Numbered from the stretch's first letter, positions 31,263 through 41,575 are shown. The stretch is DNA of 64,000 nt from Sphingomonas montanisoli (GCF_008274695.1 NZ_VTOU01000001.1:558001-622000), one strand, 5' to 3'. Notes: generated from the letters alone by a model not told the origin. Program-made: numbers and translations.

Positions 31263-32132
31263 TCAGTTCGCTCCTTGGGCGGGATCGTCCCACCTTTTGT
31301 CGGTCGGAAACACGTCGTCGAAGCCACCGCGCAAGCCGGGGCCGTAAACGGGATTGGGCAGCATGAACCAGCCATTGCCCCACAGCCGCGCGACATCGCC
31401 GTGGCCCGCGGCCTCGCGCCGTTCGCGCGGGCTGGCGATCTGGTTGAACAGGTCGCTGAAGTCTCCCAACTGATCGCCGCCCATCGCGATCACGCAGTAA
31501 CGCGACGCAATGGTCGAACGGCGGCCGTCCTTCTTCGATCCGGCGCTGTCGTCGCCCTGCAAGAACAGGGTCTGGCCGTGGACGAAGTCGCCGAGGCCGG
31601 CATTCTTCACCGCCGCCACCGTCTGATCGGCGGTCTCGGCCGAACGGTTGGTGTTGAAGATGACGGTCACGCCCTTCGCGCGCAGCTGCCGCATCGCATA
31701 GACCGCGCCGGGCACCGGGGCGACCGCCGCCGCACCCGTACGCTCCCAGCGATCCCACGCCCTGGAATCGAACGGCCCGCCGCCGCGCCGCGCATCCTTC
31801 TCCTCGAAGCCGAGGTTGAGCAGCACCGTCTCGTCCACGTCGAACACTGCCGCGAGCGGCTTGTCCCCGCACGGCACGAAGCTGGGCGCGGCGAGGGTCG
31901 AGCCTTCGGCCAGCACGACGCTATTCTTCGGGCGCCCGACGGCCGCGACATGGTTGAGCAAGGCGGCATAGGCCTGGACCGAGATCGCCCCGCCCTCGCC
32001 CGATCCGTAGAGATATTGATAAGTCGGCCCCGGCCCCGCCGGACGCGACGACGGCGCGGTCACCGCCTGCTGGGGCGTCGCCGCGCAGGCGGAGAGACCC
32101 GCAAGCGCGCCCAGGGCCGCGACGCGCTTCAC
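31263..32132 (-). CDS. HAD-superfamily (class B-type) acid phosphatase, lipoprotein
   Basis: The 289-residue product starts at a GTG ([18 protein letters not shown]), a lipoprotein signal with lipobox LSAC. The HAD motif I is [18 protein letters not shown]; motif II is likely [13 protein letters not shown], and motif IV is [13 protein letters not shown]. It resembles the subfamily IIIB phosphatases that include class B acid phosphatases. The GTGA junction overlaps the scoA stop, and scoB starts 1 nt beyond its stop, so it is translationally inserted between the two CoA-transferase subunits. Confidence 0.9.
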   Translation of the reverse strand: MKRVAALGALAGLSACAATPQQAVTAPSSRPAGPGPTYQYLYGSGEGGAISVQAYAALLNHVAAVGRPKNSVVLAEGSTLAAPSFVPCGDKPLAAVFDVDETVLLNLGFEEKDARRGGGPFDSRAWDRWERTGAAAVAPVPGAVYAMRQLRAKGVTVIFNTNRSAETADQTVAAVKNAGLGDFVHGQTLFLQGDDSAGSKKDGRRSTIASRYCVIAMGGDQLGDFSDLFNQIASPRERREAAGHGDVARLWGNGWFMLPNPVYGPGLRGGFDDVFPTDKRWDDPAQGAN

Positions 32133-32836
32133 GCGGCGGCCCGCGGCCGGGTCGTGCGGAACTCGATATGCTTGTTGTACGGGCTGCCGTTGATCAGCCG
32201 CTTCACATAGATGCCCGGCAGGTGGATGCTGTCGGGATCGAGCGAACCGACCGGCACGATTTCCTCGACTTCGGCGATGCAGACGTTCGCGGCGGTGGCG
32301 GCCGGCTGGTTGAAGTTGCGCGCGGTCTTGCGGAAGATCAGGTTGCCCGCCTCGTCCGCCTTCCATCCCTTGACGATCGCGATGTCGGCGCGGATGCCGC
32401 GTTCGAGCACGTAGGTCTCGCCATCGAACTCCTTGAGTTCCTTGCCCTCTGCAACCAGCGTGCCGACGCCTGTCTTGGTATAGAAACCTGGAATGCCTGC
32501 GCCGCCGGCGCGCATCCGCTCCGCCAGCGTGCCCTGCGGAGAGAATTCGACCTCGAGCTCGCCCGAAAGATATTGGCGCTCGAACTCCTTGTTCTCGCCG
32601 ACATAGCTCGAGATCATCTTGGCGATCTGGCGCGTGCGCAGCAGCTTGCCCAGCCCCTGCCCGTCGATGCCGCAATTGTTGGATGCGACAATCAGCCCCT
32701 TGGTGCCCGCCGCGACGATCGCGTCGATCAGCCGCTCAGGGATGCCCGACAGGCCAAAGCCGCCCGAACAGATCGACATCCCATCAAACAGCAGGCCTTC
32801 GAGTGCGGCCTCGGCTGAGGGATAGATTTTCGACAC
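32129..32836 (-). CDS. scoA: Succinyl-CoA:3-ketoacid CoA-transferase subunit A
   Basis: The 235-residue protein starts at a GTG ([19 protein letters not shown]) with GAGGAGGA at good spacing; the frame is open 8 codons further. The CoA-transferase motif [16 protein letters not shown] and [13 protein letters not shown] are clear. It is the alpha subunit of the acetoacetate-activating enzyme. scoB is found two genes downstream. Confidence 0.96.
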   Translation of the reverse strand: MSKIYPSAEAALEGLLFDGMSICSGGFGLSGIPERLIDAIVAAGTKGLIVASNNCGIDGQGLGKLLRTRQIAKMISSYVGENKEFERQYLSGELEVEFSPQGTLAERMRAGGAGIPGFYTKTGVGTLVAEGKELKEFDGETYVLERGIRADIAIVKGWKADEAGNLIFRKTARNFNQPAATAANVCIAEVEEIVPVGSLDPDSIHLPGIYVKRLINGSPYNKHIEFRTTRPRAAA

Positions 32837-32898
32837 GGACGTCCTCCTCGCTGGATGCACTGCCGATCTAAAGGTCGGGAGCGGGGGTGGTCAATCTG

Positions 32899-32917
32899 TT
32901 GCAGTGCATCATTGCAA
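32899..32917. promoter_or_regulatory. TTGCA-N9-TGCAA inverted repeat between divergent genes
   Basis: TTGCA (32899-32903) and TGCAA (32913-32917) lie about 63-81 nt upstream of scoA and 65-83 nt upstream of the divergent monooxygenase-like gene. The position fits an operator for a regulator of short-chain acyl metabolism, but no particular regulator is implied. Confidence 0.35.
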
Positions 32918-32981
32918 TTGCGCGTTTTTCCGTGGCTTCAGGGCTTGACCGCGCCCCTACCCCCGACGCAGGGAGAAGGCG

Positions 32982-33332
32982 ATGATCAAGGAACTCGCCG
33001 AGATCGATATCAAGCCCGGCCACGAACAGGCGTTCGAGGATGCGGCTCGGCAGGCGATGCGGCTGTTCCTCGGTTCGCAGGGCTGCCTGGCCTTCCGCAT
33101 TCACCGTTCGATCGAACAACCTTCGCGCTACCGCATGTTCGTCGAGTGGGAAACGATCGAGGATCACATGGTCGAGTTTCGCAACTCGGATGCCTTCCTT
33201 ACCTGGCGCAAATTGTGCGGCCCGCATTTCCAAAGCCCGCCGCGCGTCGAACATCTTCAGATCATCATCGACAGCGACCGAGATCCGGTCGAACCCGGCC
33301 CGGCGATCGAACGGCTGGTGATCGAAGGTTAG
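32982..33332 (+). CDS. ABM-domain (antibiotic biosynthesis monooxygenase-like) protein
   Basis: The 116-residue protein contains one ferredoxin-like ABM fold at residues 3-95 (IDIKPGHEQAFEDAARQA, CLAFRIHRSIEQPSRYRMFVEWETIEDHMVEFRNSDAF). Such small dimers are quinol monooxygenases or heme-degrading enzymes, or have unknown roles. GAAGGCG-type sequence precedes the ATG. It converges with the asparagine synthase gene by 4 nt. Confidence 0.85.
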   Translation: MIKELAEIDIKPGHEQAFEDAARQAMRLFLGSQGCLAFRIHRSIEQPSRYRMFVEWETIEDHMVEFRNSDAFLTWRKLCGPHFQSPPRVEHLQIIIDSDRDPVEPGPAIERLVIEG

Positions 33333-35221
33333 CCGAACAGACGGCTGAGCGACTTGTCGAGCATCATCAGCTGCCACAACAGACGGCCGTGATCGGATAG
33401 CCCGCTTTTGTGATCGCGCACGATGCGGTCGAGCGCGGCGGGATCGAACCATCCGGTCTGGGCAAGCGTCGAGCCCTGCGCGATCCGCCCAGCTTCTTCG
33501 GCCAGCGGGCCTCGGAACCAGGCGCTGATCGGGGTGACGAAGCCCATCTTCTTCCGGAACAGGATGTCATCGGGCAAATAGCGGCGCATCGCCTGCTTCA
33601 TCAGCCATTTGCCGGTGGTGCCGCGCACGCGCATCGACACCGGAAGCCGCGCGGCAAACTCGATCAGGCGATAGTCGAGCAAAGGCTCGCGCGCCTCCAG
33701 GCTCACGGCCATGCTGGTGCGATCGACTTTGGTCAGGATATCGCCGGGCAGCCAGATCTGCATGTCGGCATATTGCGCGCGATCGAGCCCGTCGCGGGCG
33801 GGCGCCGCCGCCATCGCCTTGATGTAGCGATCTTCGGCACGATGCCCGCCAAGGCCGCCAAGCATCTGATCGGTGTAGAGGCGGTGGCGCAGCGCCATCG
33901 GGGTGACGCCGACCGCTTCGGCATAAGCCTCCCCCTCCGATCGACCGAGCGCCTGGAAGGTCGATTTGGCGCGCAACTTCTGCGGCGCCCAGTCCATCTT
34001 GGGATAGATGCGGCCCAGCGTGCCGAACACGTTGGAGCGAAACCCCTGCGGCAGCAGGCGGCGCACGCGATCCTCGGCGTTGAAGAAGGTCAGGCGGCGA
34101 TAGCCGGCGAAAGCCTCGTCCGCGCCGTCGCCTGACAAGGCGACTGTCACTGTCTCGCGCGCCAACTGGCTGACGCGGTATGTGGGCAGTGCGGAGGCAT
34201 CGGCGAAGGGTTCATCGAAATGATCGGCCAGCGTGTCAGCCAAGCCATAATCGTCGGCCGAGACGATACGCACGCGATGATCGGTCGCGAAGCGCGCGGC
34301 GATCTCGGCGGCGTAGCGGGTCTCGTCATAATCGGGATGGTCGAAGCCGATCGAGCAGGTCTTGACCGCCTCGCGGCTCTCCTCCGCCATCAAAGCGACG
34401 ACCGCGGAACTGTCGACCCCGCCTGACAGGAAAGCACCCAGCGGCACGTCGGCGATCATCCGCGCGGTGACGGCCTTGCGCATCAGATCGACCAGTTCGG
34501 CCTCCAGATCGCGCGCCGAGCCCCGGGCACGATCTGCGAAGCTGACGTCCCACCAGCGGATCGACGCGGGCAACGGGTGGCCACGCTTGAGCGTCAGATG
34601 ATGGCCGGCCGGAAGCTTCTTCACCCCCTGCAGCAGACTGGTGTCGTCGGGGACGTAACCGAAGGCGAGATAGTCGTCGACCGCCGACAGTTCGGGCGTC
34701 CGCCGCAGCAGCGGGTGCGCGGTCAGCGCCTTGAGCTCGGAGCCGAAGATCACGCTGCCGTCCGACAGTTCGGCGTAGAAAAGCGGCTTCACGCCCATTC
34801 GGTCGCGCGCGACGAACAGGCTGGCGTCGGCGGCGTCGTGGATCGCGAAGGCGAACATGCCGTTCAATCGATCGAGCGACTTTGCCCCCCAGCGGCGATA
34901 CGCCTCCAGGATCACCTCGGTATCGCTGTGCGTGCGGAACTCGACGCCCAGCGCGATCAGCTCGGCGCGCACCTCGCGATAATTATAGATCTCGCCATTG
35001 AAGATGATGACCTGGCGGCCGTCCGCGCTCGGCATCGGCTGCACGCCGCCTTCGAGATCGATGATCGACAGGCGGCGATGGCCGAAGCCGACACCGGGCG
35101 CGACCCACACGCCCACCCCGTCCGGGCCGCGATGCGCGATCGCGTCGGTCATCGCGCGGACCCGCGCCTCCTCGACAGGCTTGGCGACCTGGAGATGGAA
35201 TATGCCGGCGATGCCGCACAT
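33329..35221 (-). CDS. XrtA/PEP-CTERM-type amidotransferase (asparagine synthase family)
   Basis: The 630-residue protein starts MCGIAGIFHLQ, with the class II glutaminase Cys2, and has the PP-loop LSGGVDSSAVVALMAEES in its synthetase half. The length and cluster position fit the exosortase A system asparagine synthase family (TIGR03108), which is thought to amidate a sugar acid in the exopolysaccharide. The upstream extension of the frame is a shadow of the previous gene. It is the last gene of the cluster, overlapping the glycosyltransferase stop. Confidence 0.92.
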   Translation of the reverse strand: MCGIAGIFHLQVAKPVEEARVRAMTDAIAHRGPDGVGVWVAPGVGFGHRRLSIIDLEGGVQPMPSADGRQVIIFNGEIYNYREVRAELIALGVEFRTHSDTEVILEAYRRWGAKSLDRLNGMFAFAIHDAADASLFVARDRMGVKPLFYAELSDGSVIFGSELKALTAHPLLRRTPELSAVDDYLAFGYVPDDTSLLQGVKKLPAGHHLTLKRGHPLPASIRWWDVSFADRARGSARDLEAELVDLMRKAVTARMIADVPLGAFLSGGVDSSAVVALMAEESREAVKTCSIGFDHPDYDETRYAAEIAARFATDHRVRIVSADDYGLADTLADHFDEPFADASALPTYRVSQLARETVTVALSGDGADEAFAGYRRLTFFNAEDRVRRLLPQGFRSNVFGTLGRIYPKMDWAPQKLRAKSTFQALGRSEGEAYAEAVGVTPMALRHRLYTDQMLGGLGGHRAEDRYIKAMAAAPARDGLDRAQYADMQIWLPGDILTKVDRTSMAVSLEAREPLLDYRLIEFAARLPVSMRVRGTTGKWLMKQAMRRYLPDDILFRKKMGFVTPISAWFRGPLAEEAGRIAQGSTLAQTGWFDPAALDRIVRDHKSGLSDHGRLLWQLMMLDKSLSRLFG

Positions 35222-36435
35222 CAGGCGGTCGTCACCTCGCCATCGGTGGCATCGAGGCCGATCATGGCGTCGAGCGCGGCGAGCTGAGCGTCCCAGCCAT
35301 AACGTTCGATCATCCATTGGCGCGCCGTCCGGCCCATCGCTTCGGCTGCCGCGGGATCGCGGATCAGATCGCTGACTGCATTGGCCAGATCGAGCCGTTC
35401 GGCGACGATCAGGTGCTTGCCCGGTTCGGCATCGAGTCCTTCGAATGCGGGCTGCGAGACGACGACCGGACGCGCCATCGCCATCGCCTCAAGCACCTTG
35501 TTCTGGATGCCGCGCGCGATTTCGAGCGGTGCGACAACCACCGTCGCCGCCGCCAGCCAGGGGCGCACATCAGGCACCTCCCCGGTGATGATCACGTTGC
35601 GGTTGGCAAGCGCCTTCACCGCCGGCGTCGGATCGCGCCCGACGATCGCGAACACCGCGTTCGGATGCTTGGCGCGGATCGCGCGGAAGGTCCGCTTGGC
35701 GAAATGCTCCACCGCGTCGACATTGGGTTTGTAGTCCATCTGCCCCGTGAAGACGATCAGCGGATCATTCTGCTCGTCCTTGCGGGGAAAGGCGGCGGGA
35801 TCGAAATAGTCGGTGTCGATCCCGTTATCGACGGCCTTCACCTTGTCCACGCCCTGCCCCGAGATACGCCGGAACACGGCCGCCTCGGCCTCGCTGACGA
35901 ACAGGCTGACGTCGGCGCGTTCGGCAGTCTCGATCTCGAACGCCTGGAGCAGTTCGCCCTCGCGGCGGTGGATCCAGCCCTTGGGACCGCCCGCCTTCGC
36001 ACCATAGCTCGCGAACTTTTCCGAGTCGACGTCGACAAAGTCCATTACGAAGCGCCGGCCCCCACGATCTTCGGGAACGAACTGCGCCATCTGACCCGAA
36101 TACGCGAAGATGGTGTCGATCGGCCGCTTCTTGAGCAGCCGCTTCACCTCGGCCTTCATGGCGCGCGATCGGAATGCGGTGAGCGAGATCGAATCCCCCT
36201 TGGTCATCGCGCGCAGGCCGGCTGAAATCCGGCTGCGCCGCACGTCGACGAACATCGAAGAGCAGACCTTGCGCAAGGGGGCGACCTTGGCGAGATCGCT
36301 GGGTCGGTCGACAAAGCCGACGACATGCACGGGCGCCCGCGCCGCGAGATGCCGCAGGATATGATAGCTGCGGATTCTGTCGCCCCGATCGGGTGGATAG
36401 GGGATGCGGTGTACGAGGAAGAGTATCTCGCCCAT
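35221..36435 (-). CDS. XrtA-system glycosyltransferase (TIGR03087/stp1 family)
   Basis: The 404-residue GT-B glycosyltransferase starts MGEILFLVHRIPYPPDRGDRIRSYHILRHLA, diagnostic of the PEP-CTERM sugar transferase family. Group 1 motifs follow: VFTGQMDYKPNVDAVEHF and the nucleotide-sugar loop APLEIARGIQNKVLEAMAM. It transfers a sugar to the nascent exopolysaccharide repeat unit. The start overlaps the FemAB stop (ATGA). Confidence 0.93.
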   Translation of the reverse strand: MGEILFLVHRIPYPPDRGDRIRSYHILRHLAARAPVHVVGFVDRPSDLAKVAPLRKVCSSMFVDVRRSRISAGLRAMTKGDSISLTAFRSRAMKAEVKRLLKKRPIDTIFAYSGQMAQFVPEDRGGRRFVMDFVDVDSEKFASYGAKAGGPKGWIHRREGELLQAFEIETAERADVSLFVSEAEAAVFRRISGQGVDKVKAVDNGIDTDYFDPAAFPRKDEQNDPLIVFTGQMDYKPNVDAVEHFAKRTFRAIRAKHPNAVFAIVGRDPTPAVKALANRNVIITGEVPDVRPWLAAATVVVAPLEIARGIQNKVLEAMAMARPVVVSQPAFEGLDAEPGKHLIVAERLDLANAVSDLIRDPAAAEAMGRTARQWMIERYGWDAQLAALDAMIGLDATDGEVTTA

Positions 36436-37484
36436 CAGCCGAGCCCTCGGGCGATCCATGGGCCGATCCGGTTGGCGACCGACAACGGCAGTTTCTGCCA
36501 TAGCGACACCTGCAGCCGATATTTGGGGCTCATCGGATTGATCTGGCGCGGTTCCTGCCCATCGGCGGTACGAATGGCATAAGCGAGCGCCACCGGCTCG
36601 AAACCCCAGTTCTTCTTGAAAGCGAACGCGCCGGTGCCCAGTTTCGACCGGCCGAAATCGAACGCCGACATTCCCCGCCCCCGCGCATGGTTCATCAGCG
36701 CGTAGTACATCATATCATTCGCACGCCAACGCCGCGCCTCGCGCGTGCCGCCGCCCCAATAGGGCAGGACTACGCCCTTGTGATACAGGCTCAACACGCT
36801 CGACAGCGGCACGCCTTCGTGCAGCACGGTCAGGATGTCGGCATCCGCCCCGAACCCATCGAGCACCGCATCGAACAGCGATCGAGGGAAGACCGGCGTA
36901 CCGAGGTTGCGCACGCTTTCGGCATAGACGGCATAATGCTGCGCGCGATCGATCTCGGCCGTGCCGATGCGCACGTCGAGCGGGAAGCCCAGCGCCTTGC
37001 GCACCTCGGCGCGCTGCTTGCGGGGAATGGCGAGCAGTTCGGCCTCGTCGTCGGCGGTCAGCGGACGCGAGAAGCCGGCATAGACTCCGCCTTCGACATG
37101 CCAGCCAGTCCCTGACGGCAGGGCGCCGCCGCGCAGTTCGAGCGACGGGCAGCTCAGCCGCACCGCCCAGTTCCAGCCAGCTTCGGCCAATATATCGACC
37201 GTCGCCTGATCGTCGGCGATCGGTCCGCCGCCCACAGCGAACCCCGACGAGGCGAGCGCGCGGCCGAACAGTGGCGAATGAACCTCGGTCATCGGCAGCA
37301 GCCCGACGATCGCACCGTCGCGTTCGGCGAGAAGATACCGCGCGGTCTGCCCACAGCCGCGCTCTACACCCGTCAGCCAGGCGGGACGATGGAAGGCGCT
37401 GCCCGCTTCGTGGCGCATGACATAGGTCTCGATCGCGGCGCGCTCCGCGGGGCTGTCGAGATCGGCCAGCCGGGTCGCGATCAT
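36435..37484 (-). CDS. FemAB-related XrtA-system protein
   Basis: The 349-residue protein has the GNAT-like FemAB fold with TRLADLDSPAERAAIETYVM at the start and GTREARRWRANDMMYYALMNHARGRGM in the C-terminal acyltransferase half. It matches the FemAB-like proteins of exosortase A clusters (TIGR03019). The acceptor is unknown. The ATG at 37484 begins after a 49-codon shadow; polysaccharide deacetylase ends 1 nt upstream. Confidence 0.9.
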   Translation of the reverse strand: MIATRLADLDSPAERAAIETYVMRHEAGSAFHRPAWLTGVERGCGQTARYLLAERDGAIVGLLPMTEVHSPLFGRALASSGFAVGGGPIADDQATVDILAEAGWNWAVRLSCPSLELRGGALPSGTGWHVEGGVYAGFSRPLTADDEAELLAIPRKQRAEVRKALGFPLDVRIGTAEIDRAQHYAVYAESVRNLGTPVFPRSLFDAVLDGFGADADILTVLHEGVPLSSVLSLYHKGVVLPYWGGGTREARRWRANDMMYYALMNHARGRGMSAFDFGRSKLGTGAFAFKKNWGFEPVALAYAIRTADGQEPRQINPMSPKYRLQVSLWQKLPLSVANRIGPWIARGLG

Positions 37485-37485
37485 G

Positions 37486-38340
37486 TCAGGCCAGCGCCTC
37501 CGCAGCCTTGGCAGCAACCGCATCGACCCGGCCCCATTCGAAATCGCCGATCGCGCGTGCCAGCTTGCCCTCCATCGCGGACAGACGGCTATAGTGACGC
37601 AGCTTCGACTTGAGCGGTGCGTCGGGGACACGCGGCTGGCCGGGGTCGATCTCCCACGGATGGAAGTAGAAGATGGCGGGCTGGCCCAGACCGTTCACCT
37701 GGCGGATCGCCCAGCGCGAGAAGGCATAAGGGAACAGGCGGAAGAAGCCCCCGCCCCCGGCGGCCAGCGTCCGCCCGCGCAGCTTCGCGGTCGTGACCGG
37801 CAGTTCGATCAGCGGATTGTCGGGCAGCGGCTTCCACGCGAAGCGCGGGCTTTCGGGCCAGCCATAATGATCGTGCGCCACCGGCGCGACGCTCGACGAA
37901 TAGGCATGGCCTTCTTCGGCCAGGATCGCGTGGGCCCAGGGGGTGCGCGTGTCGATCGAAAAGCTCGGCGCGCGATAGCCGGTGACGGCCACACCGCCGA
38001 TATCCTCCAACGTCTGCCGGGTGCGACGGACGTCATCGCGGAACTGATCGGGCGTCATGTGGAAGACGCGGCCATGATCCCAGCCGTGGCTTGCCAGTTC
38101 ATGCCCGCCCGCGACGATCCGTCGGATCAGCGCCGGATAGCGCGCGGCCACCCAACCCAACGTGAAGAAAGTGCCTTTCGCGCCCATCCGATCGAACAGG
38201 CCGATCACGGCGTCTGTGTTGCGCTCGACCCGGTGGGCGAGATCATCCCAGTCGCTGCGATCGATCACGGTCTCGAATGCGCCGACCTGAAACCAGTCCT
38301 CGATGTCGACGGACAGGCCGTTCAGCACCATGGGTTTCAA
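37486..38340 (-). CDS. XrtA-system polysaccharide deacetylase
   Basis: The 284-residue NodB-fold protein has the metal-binding VDIEDWF and HELASHGWDH motifs and ends in the C-terminal segment YFHPWEIDPGQPR, as in the PEP-CTERM deacetylase family (TIGR03006). It would remove acetyl groups from N-acetyl sugars of the polymer. The start overlaps the ATPase stop by 4 nt. Confidence 0.94.
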   Translation of the reverse strand: MKPMVLNGLSVDIEDWFQVGAFETVIDRSDWDDLAHRVERNTDAVIGLFDRMGAKGTFFTLGWVAARYPALIRRIVAGGHELASHGWDHGRVFHMTPDQFRDDVRRTRQTLEDIGGVAVTGYRAPSFSIDTRTPWAHAILAEEGHAYSSSVAPVAHDHYGWPESPRFAWKPLPDNPLIELPVTTAKLRGRTLAAGGGGFFRLFPYAFSRWAIRQVNGLGQPAIFYFHPWEIDPGQPRVPDAPLKSKLRHYSRLSAMEGKLARAIGDFEWGRVDAVAAKAAEALA

Positions 38341-39875
38341 GCCGCGTCCTGGCTTCCATTCGCGCCACCGCTGCCACCGCCCGGCCCCTGGTCCTTGGTC
38401 TCGACCAGCTCGACCAGCAGCGAAAGCGTGCGGCGCAGGATCGCTTCTTGATCAGCCAGACGCGCCTCGAGCTCGGCGTTGCGCGCGGCAATATCGCGAA
38501 GGGCTTCGCTTTCGGCCGGCGGTGTCGCCTTGGCCACCCCATAATCGGGCGTCGCATAATCGGGAGCCGGCGCAGCCACGGGTGGCGGAACATCTTCCAC
38601 CGCGCGCAGTGGCGGACGCTCGGGCGCGATTGGTGCGACGGGCTCCGGTGGACGAGCTGGTGCCGCGACTGGCGCAACCGGCTGCGGCACGTCACCATCA
38701 TAGCGCGGCGGCTGCGTGATCGGCGGCGGCGGCGCCTGTTCCGGCATCGAAAATCCGCCAAGGTCGTAAGGTGGCGCGGATGGCGCGGGCGCGTCCATGT
38801 CGTAGGACGGCTCGACATAAGCGGGCGGCACGAAAGGCTGCGGCGTCGCGCTGTAGGAAATGTTGGGTGCAGGTGCCGGCGCGGGCGCGGCGACGGGTGC
38901 CATCACGGGCGCCACGGCAGGCGCCGGTGCGATGACCGGCGCCGCCGGCGGAGGCACAGGCGCCGGCTGCTGCGGTTCGATCCAGGCGGCAGGGGTCACA
39001 GGGGTTGGATTATACTGGAAGGGCTGAGGCTGGCCTTCGGGTGATCCGTTCTCGGCCGGCATGATGCTTTCGGACGCGAGATCGGCGGCGACATCCTCGA
39101 TCACATCGATATCGATATCGACGAGCTGTTCGATCGCGCCCTGCAGCAGCACGCGCGCCGCCAGCATGTTGAGCCGGCGCGGCACGCCGCCCGACAGGCG
39201 GTGCATCGCGGCAAATGCCTCTGCGGTAAAGCGCGGAGCGCCCTTCCATCCCGCGCAGGCGAGGCGGTGCATGATATAGGGGCCGGTTTCGTCGACCAGC
39301 ATCGCCGTCAGGTGATGGGTCGCGATCACGCGCTGGCGCAACTGCTCGAAGCGCGGCTGGGCCAGCGCCTCGCGAAATTCGGGCTGACCGAGCAGGAATA
39401 TCTGAAGCAGCGCCTGCCCGCCGAACTGGAAGTTCGACAGCATCCGCAGCTCTTCGAGCGCGGTGATCGGCAGATTCTGCGCTTCGTCGACGATCAGGAG
39501 GGTGCGCTTGCCGCCCCGCGCCTGTTCGTGAAGGAAGCGTTCGATGCGCGCGAGGATCTGGCCCTTCGCCATCCCATCGCTCTGGACGCCGAGCGATAGC
39601 GCGACGATCCGCAGGATATCCTCACCCTCCAACTGGGTGGAGACGAGGTTGACCGCGGTCAGGCGTGATTTGTCGATGGCGCCCATCAGGCGGCCGACCA
39701 GCATCGTCTTGCCGGTGCCGACCTCACCCGTCACGACGATGAAGCCTTCGCCCTGGGCAAGGCCATAACCGAGATAGGTCATCGCCTTGCGATGCGTCGC
39801 GCTATCGAAATAGAAACGCGGATCGGGTGTGAGCTGAAACGGCCTGTCCGTCAGACCATAAGGATCATGATCCAT
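38337..39875 (-). CDS. XrtA-associated AAA ATPase (ExeA-like)
   Basis: The 512-residue protein has an N-terminal AAA domain (~1-270) with Walker A VVTGEVGTGKTMLVGRL, Walker B KRTLLIVDEAQN and an arginine-finger region. A Pro/Ala-rich low-complexity region fills ~290-460, and a coiled coil (ALRDIAARNAELEARLADQEA) ends it. The AAA part matches the ExeA-type ATPase of PEP-CTERM clusters (TIGR03015). The long Pro-rich extension is unusual and may be a periplasmic or scaffold spacer. Confidence 0.93.
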   Translation of the reverse strand: MDHDPYGLTDRPFQLTPDPRFYFDSATHRKAMTYLGYGLAQGEGFIVVTGEVGTGKTMLVGRLMGAIDKSRLTAVNLVSTQLEGEDILRIVALSLGVQSDGMAKGQILARIERFLHEQARGGKRTLLIVDEAQNLPITALEELRMLSNFQFGGQALLQIFLLGQPEFREALAQPRFEQLRQRVIATHHLTAMLVDETGPYIMHRLACAGWKGAPRFTAEAFAAMHRLSGGVPRRLNMLAARVLLQGAIEQLVDIDIDVIEDVAADLASESIMPAENGSPEGQPQPFQYNPTPVTPAAWIEPQQPAPVPPPAAPVIAPAPAVAPVMAPVAAPAPAPAPNISYSATPQPFVPPAYVEPSYDMDAPAPSAPPYDLGGFSMPEQAPPPPITQPPRYDGDVPQPVAPVAAPARPPEPVAPIAPERPPLRAVEDVPPPVAAPAPDYATPDYGVAKATPPAESEALRDIAARNAELEARLADQEAILRRTLSLLVELVETKDQGPGGGSGGANGSQDAA

Positions 39876-39907
39876 GGTGGACCCCCCTCAGGCCAGTGCG
39901 GATCGCG

Positions 39908-41575
39908 TTAGAAATTGTATCGTACGCCAAGCTGTGCACGCCCCAAGATTTCGGCCGCATCCCCTTCCCGCTTCGCGGCTTCTGCGCTGACCGAGGCCGA
40001 AGCGATCAAGCTCCTACCCAAAATCCGCGAATATCCCCAGTTCAGAACGATCGACTGAACATCGGGAGCGCCGACCTGTCCGTTAATAAACAGGTTGCCG
40101 GTAAAAGAAAAGTCGACCGAGGATTTAGCCGACAAGGCATGATTGAGCCCGCCGGTGACGAAGACGGTCTGGTCGACCACGCCGTCCAGCGAAACCTGTA
40201 ACGTGGGATCGTCCTGATAGGTGCGCCGCGAATAACCGCCGCCCAGATTGAGCGTGGTCTGGCGCATCGTATAACCATAGACGAAGTTCATGCCGCGCGT
40301 GCGGTACATCGTCGACGCGGACGATCCCAGCGTGCCGCCCAGACAGCTGCCGGTGCCAGCATTCTTGCCGAACACGCACTGGCTGTACGGCGTGCTGCCG
40401 CCCAGATCGTCGGGCTCCTGAAGTTGAACGGGTGCACCGGCGAGCCCGCTGCTGATGCCGCGCGCAAAGCTTTCGAGCCGGTCGAACACCACCAGCGCCA
40501 GCGACGAGCGCGCATTCGGCTTCATCTCGACAAGCCCGCTGACGGTGAAACCGCCATAGCGATAGCCGGCACGCGCCTCGACATGGGTGCGCCGGCTGGG
40601 TGACCAGATCAGGCCACCGTCGGCCACGAAACCCGACACATCATAAGTAAGGACGCGCGGATGGGAGGGATCGGGCTGCGATCGGCCATCGGAATCGAGG
40701 ATCGGAAACCCGTTCGCATCGACCAGCGTCGAATCCCTGGTGCTCTTGGAGCTTTCATAGCCGCCGCTGCTGACGATCGCGATCGTCTCCGTGATCGGCA
40801 GCCGCCCCTCGAGGATAGCATTGTAATTTTCGAAGCGTTCTTTGAGCTGCCCCGAATCCTCGCGGCTATATTGCGTGCTCAACGTCCAGCTGAAAGGCAG
40901 CGTGCCGCGATCCATACCCATCTGAGCCGTCGCGAGATGGCTGGTTGAATCGGTGAAGCGATCGAAACCCGGCGTGATCGGCACGCCCTTCGTCGAATTG
41001 CCGGTCTTCACGTAGCTGAAGCGGTAGGTGGACGCGACATTGAGTTCGCCGACATGCGTGGCGACCGATGGCTGGATGAAACCGCCATAGACCTGCGTGA
41101 TATTGTCGGCATTGCCGATATTGCCCAGTGGCGCTGCGCCCGACGGATTGACGCGCGTATAGGTCGCGATCGCGCCGACATCGAGCGCAGACACGTCGGG
41201 AATCAGCTTGATGGTGGCCCGCGCGACGCCGTTATGCGATCCCGATCGTGCGATATCGCCCTTCTGCTTGATGCGGCGGGTATAGCTGTAGAACAGGCTC
41301 GATGCGACACGCCGCGTATTATATTCGGCGCCGACGCCAGCGACAGCCTCGGCATAGGTGACGGTTTCCTCGTCGCCCTTGATCGCGCCCTGCGCGAACT
41401 CCCGCACGTCGATATAGGGCGTGAATTTCAGCCGTCCCGAACGCTGATTTCCCGCGCTGGGCAATCCTCCGGTATCGACGCTCTGCGCGCGCGCGCCGTC
41501 GCCGGCCGCGACAGCGACACAGAGCGCGAGGCCCACAAGGAACCTCCGCATCGCCCCCGAAGCGAGCGCGCTCAT
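39908..41575 (-). CDS. XrtA-system outer membrane beta-barrel protein
   Basis: The 555-residue protein has a signal peptide (hydrophobic FLVGLALCVAVAAG, cleavage near ARAQ), repeated amphipathic strands rich in Gly, Tyr and Ser, and ends in the aromatic BAM signal GVRYNF. It matches the TIGR03016-type outer membrane component of exosortase A clusters, likely the export pore partner. It overlaps the kinase gene by 4 nt. Confidence 0.88.
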   Translation of the reverse strand: MSALASGAMRRFLVGLALCVAVAAGDGARAQSVDTGGLPSAGNQRSGRLKFTPYIDVREFAQGAIKGDEETVTYAEAVAGVGAEYNTRRVASSLFYSYTRRIKQKGDIARSGSHNGVARATIKLIPDVSALDVGAIATYTRVNPSGAAPLGNIGNADNITQVYGGFIQPSVATHVGELNVASTYRFSYVKTGNSTKGVPITPGFDRFTDSTSHLATAQMGMDRGTLPFSWTLSTQYSREDSGQLKERFENYNAILEGRLPITETIAIVSSGGYESSKSTRDSTLVDANGFPILDSDGRSQPDPSHPRVLTYDVSGFVADGGLIWSPSRRTHVEARAGYRYGGFTVSGLVEMKPNARSSLALVVFDRLESFARGISSGLAGAPVQLQEPDDLGGSTPYSQCVFGKNAGTGSCLGGTLGSSASTMYRTRGMNFVYGYTMRQTTLNLGGGYSRRTYQDDPTLQVSLDGVVDQTVFVTGGLNHALSAKSSVDFSFTGNLFINGQVGAPDVQSIVLNWGYSRILGRSLIASASVSAEAAKREGDAAEILGRAQLGVRYNF

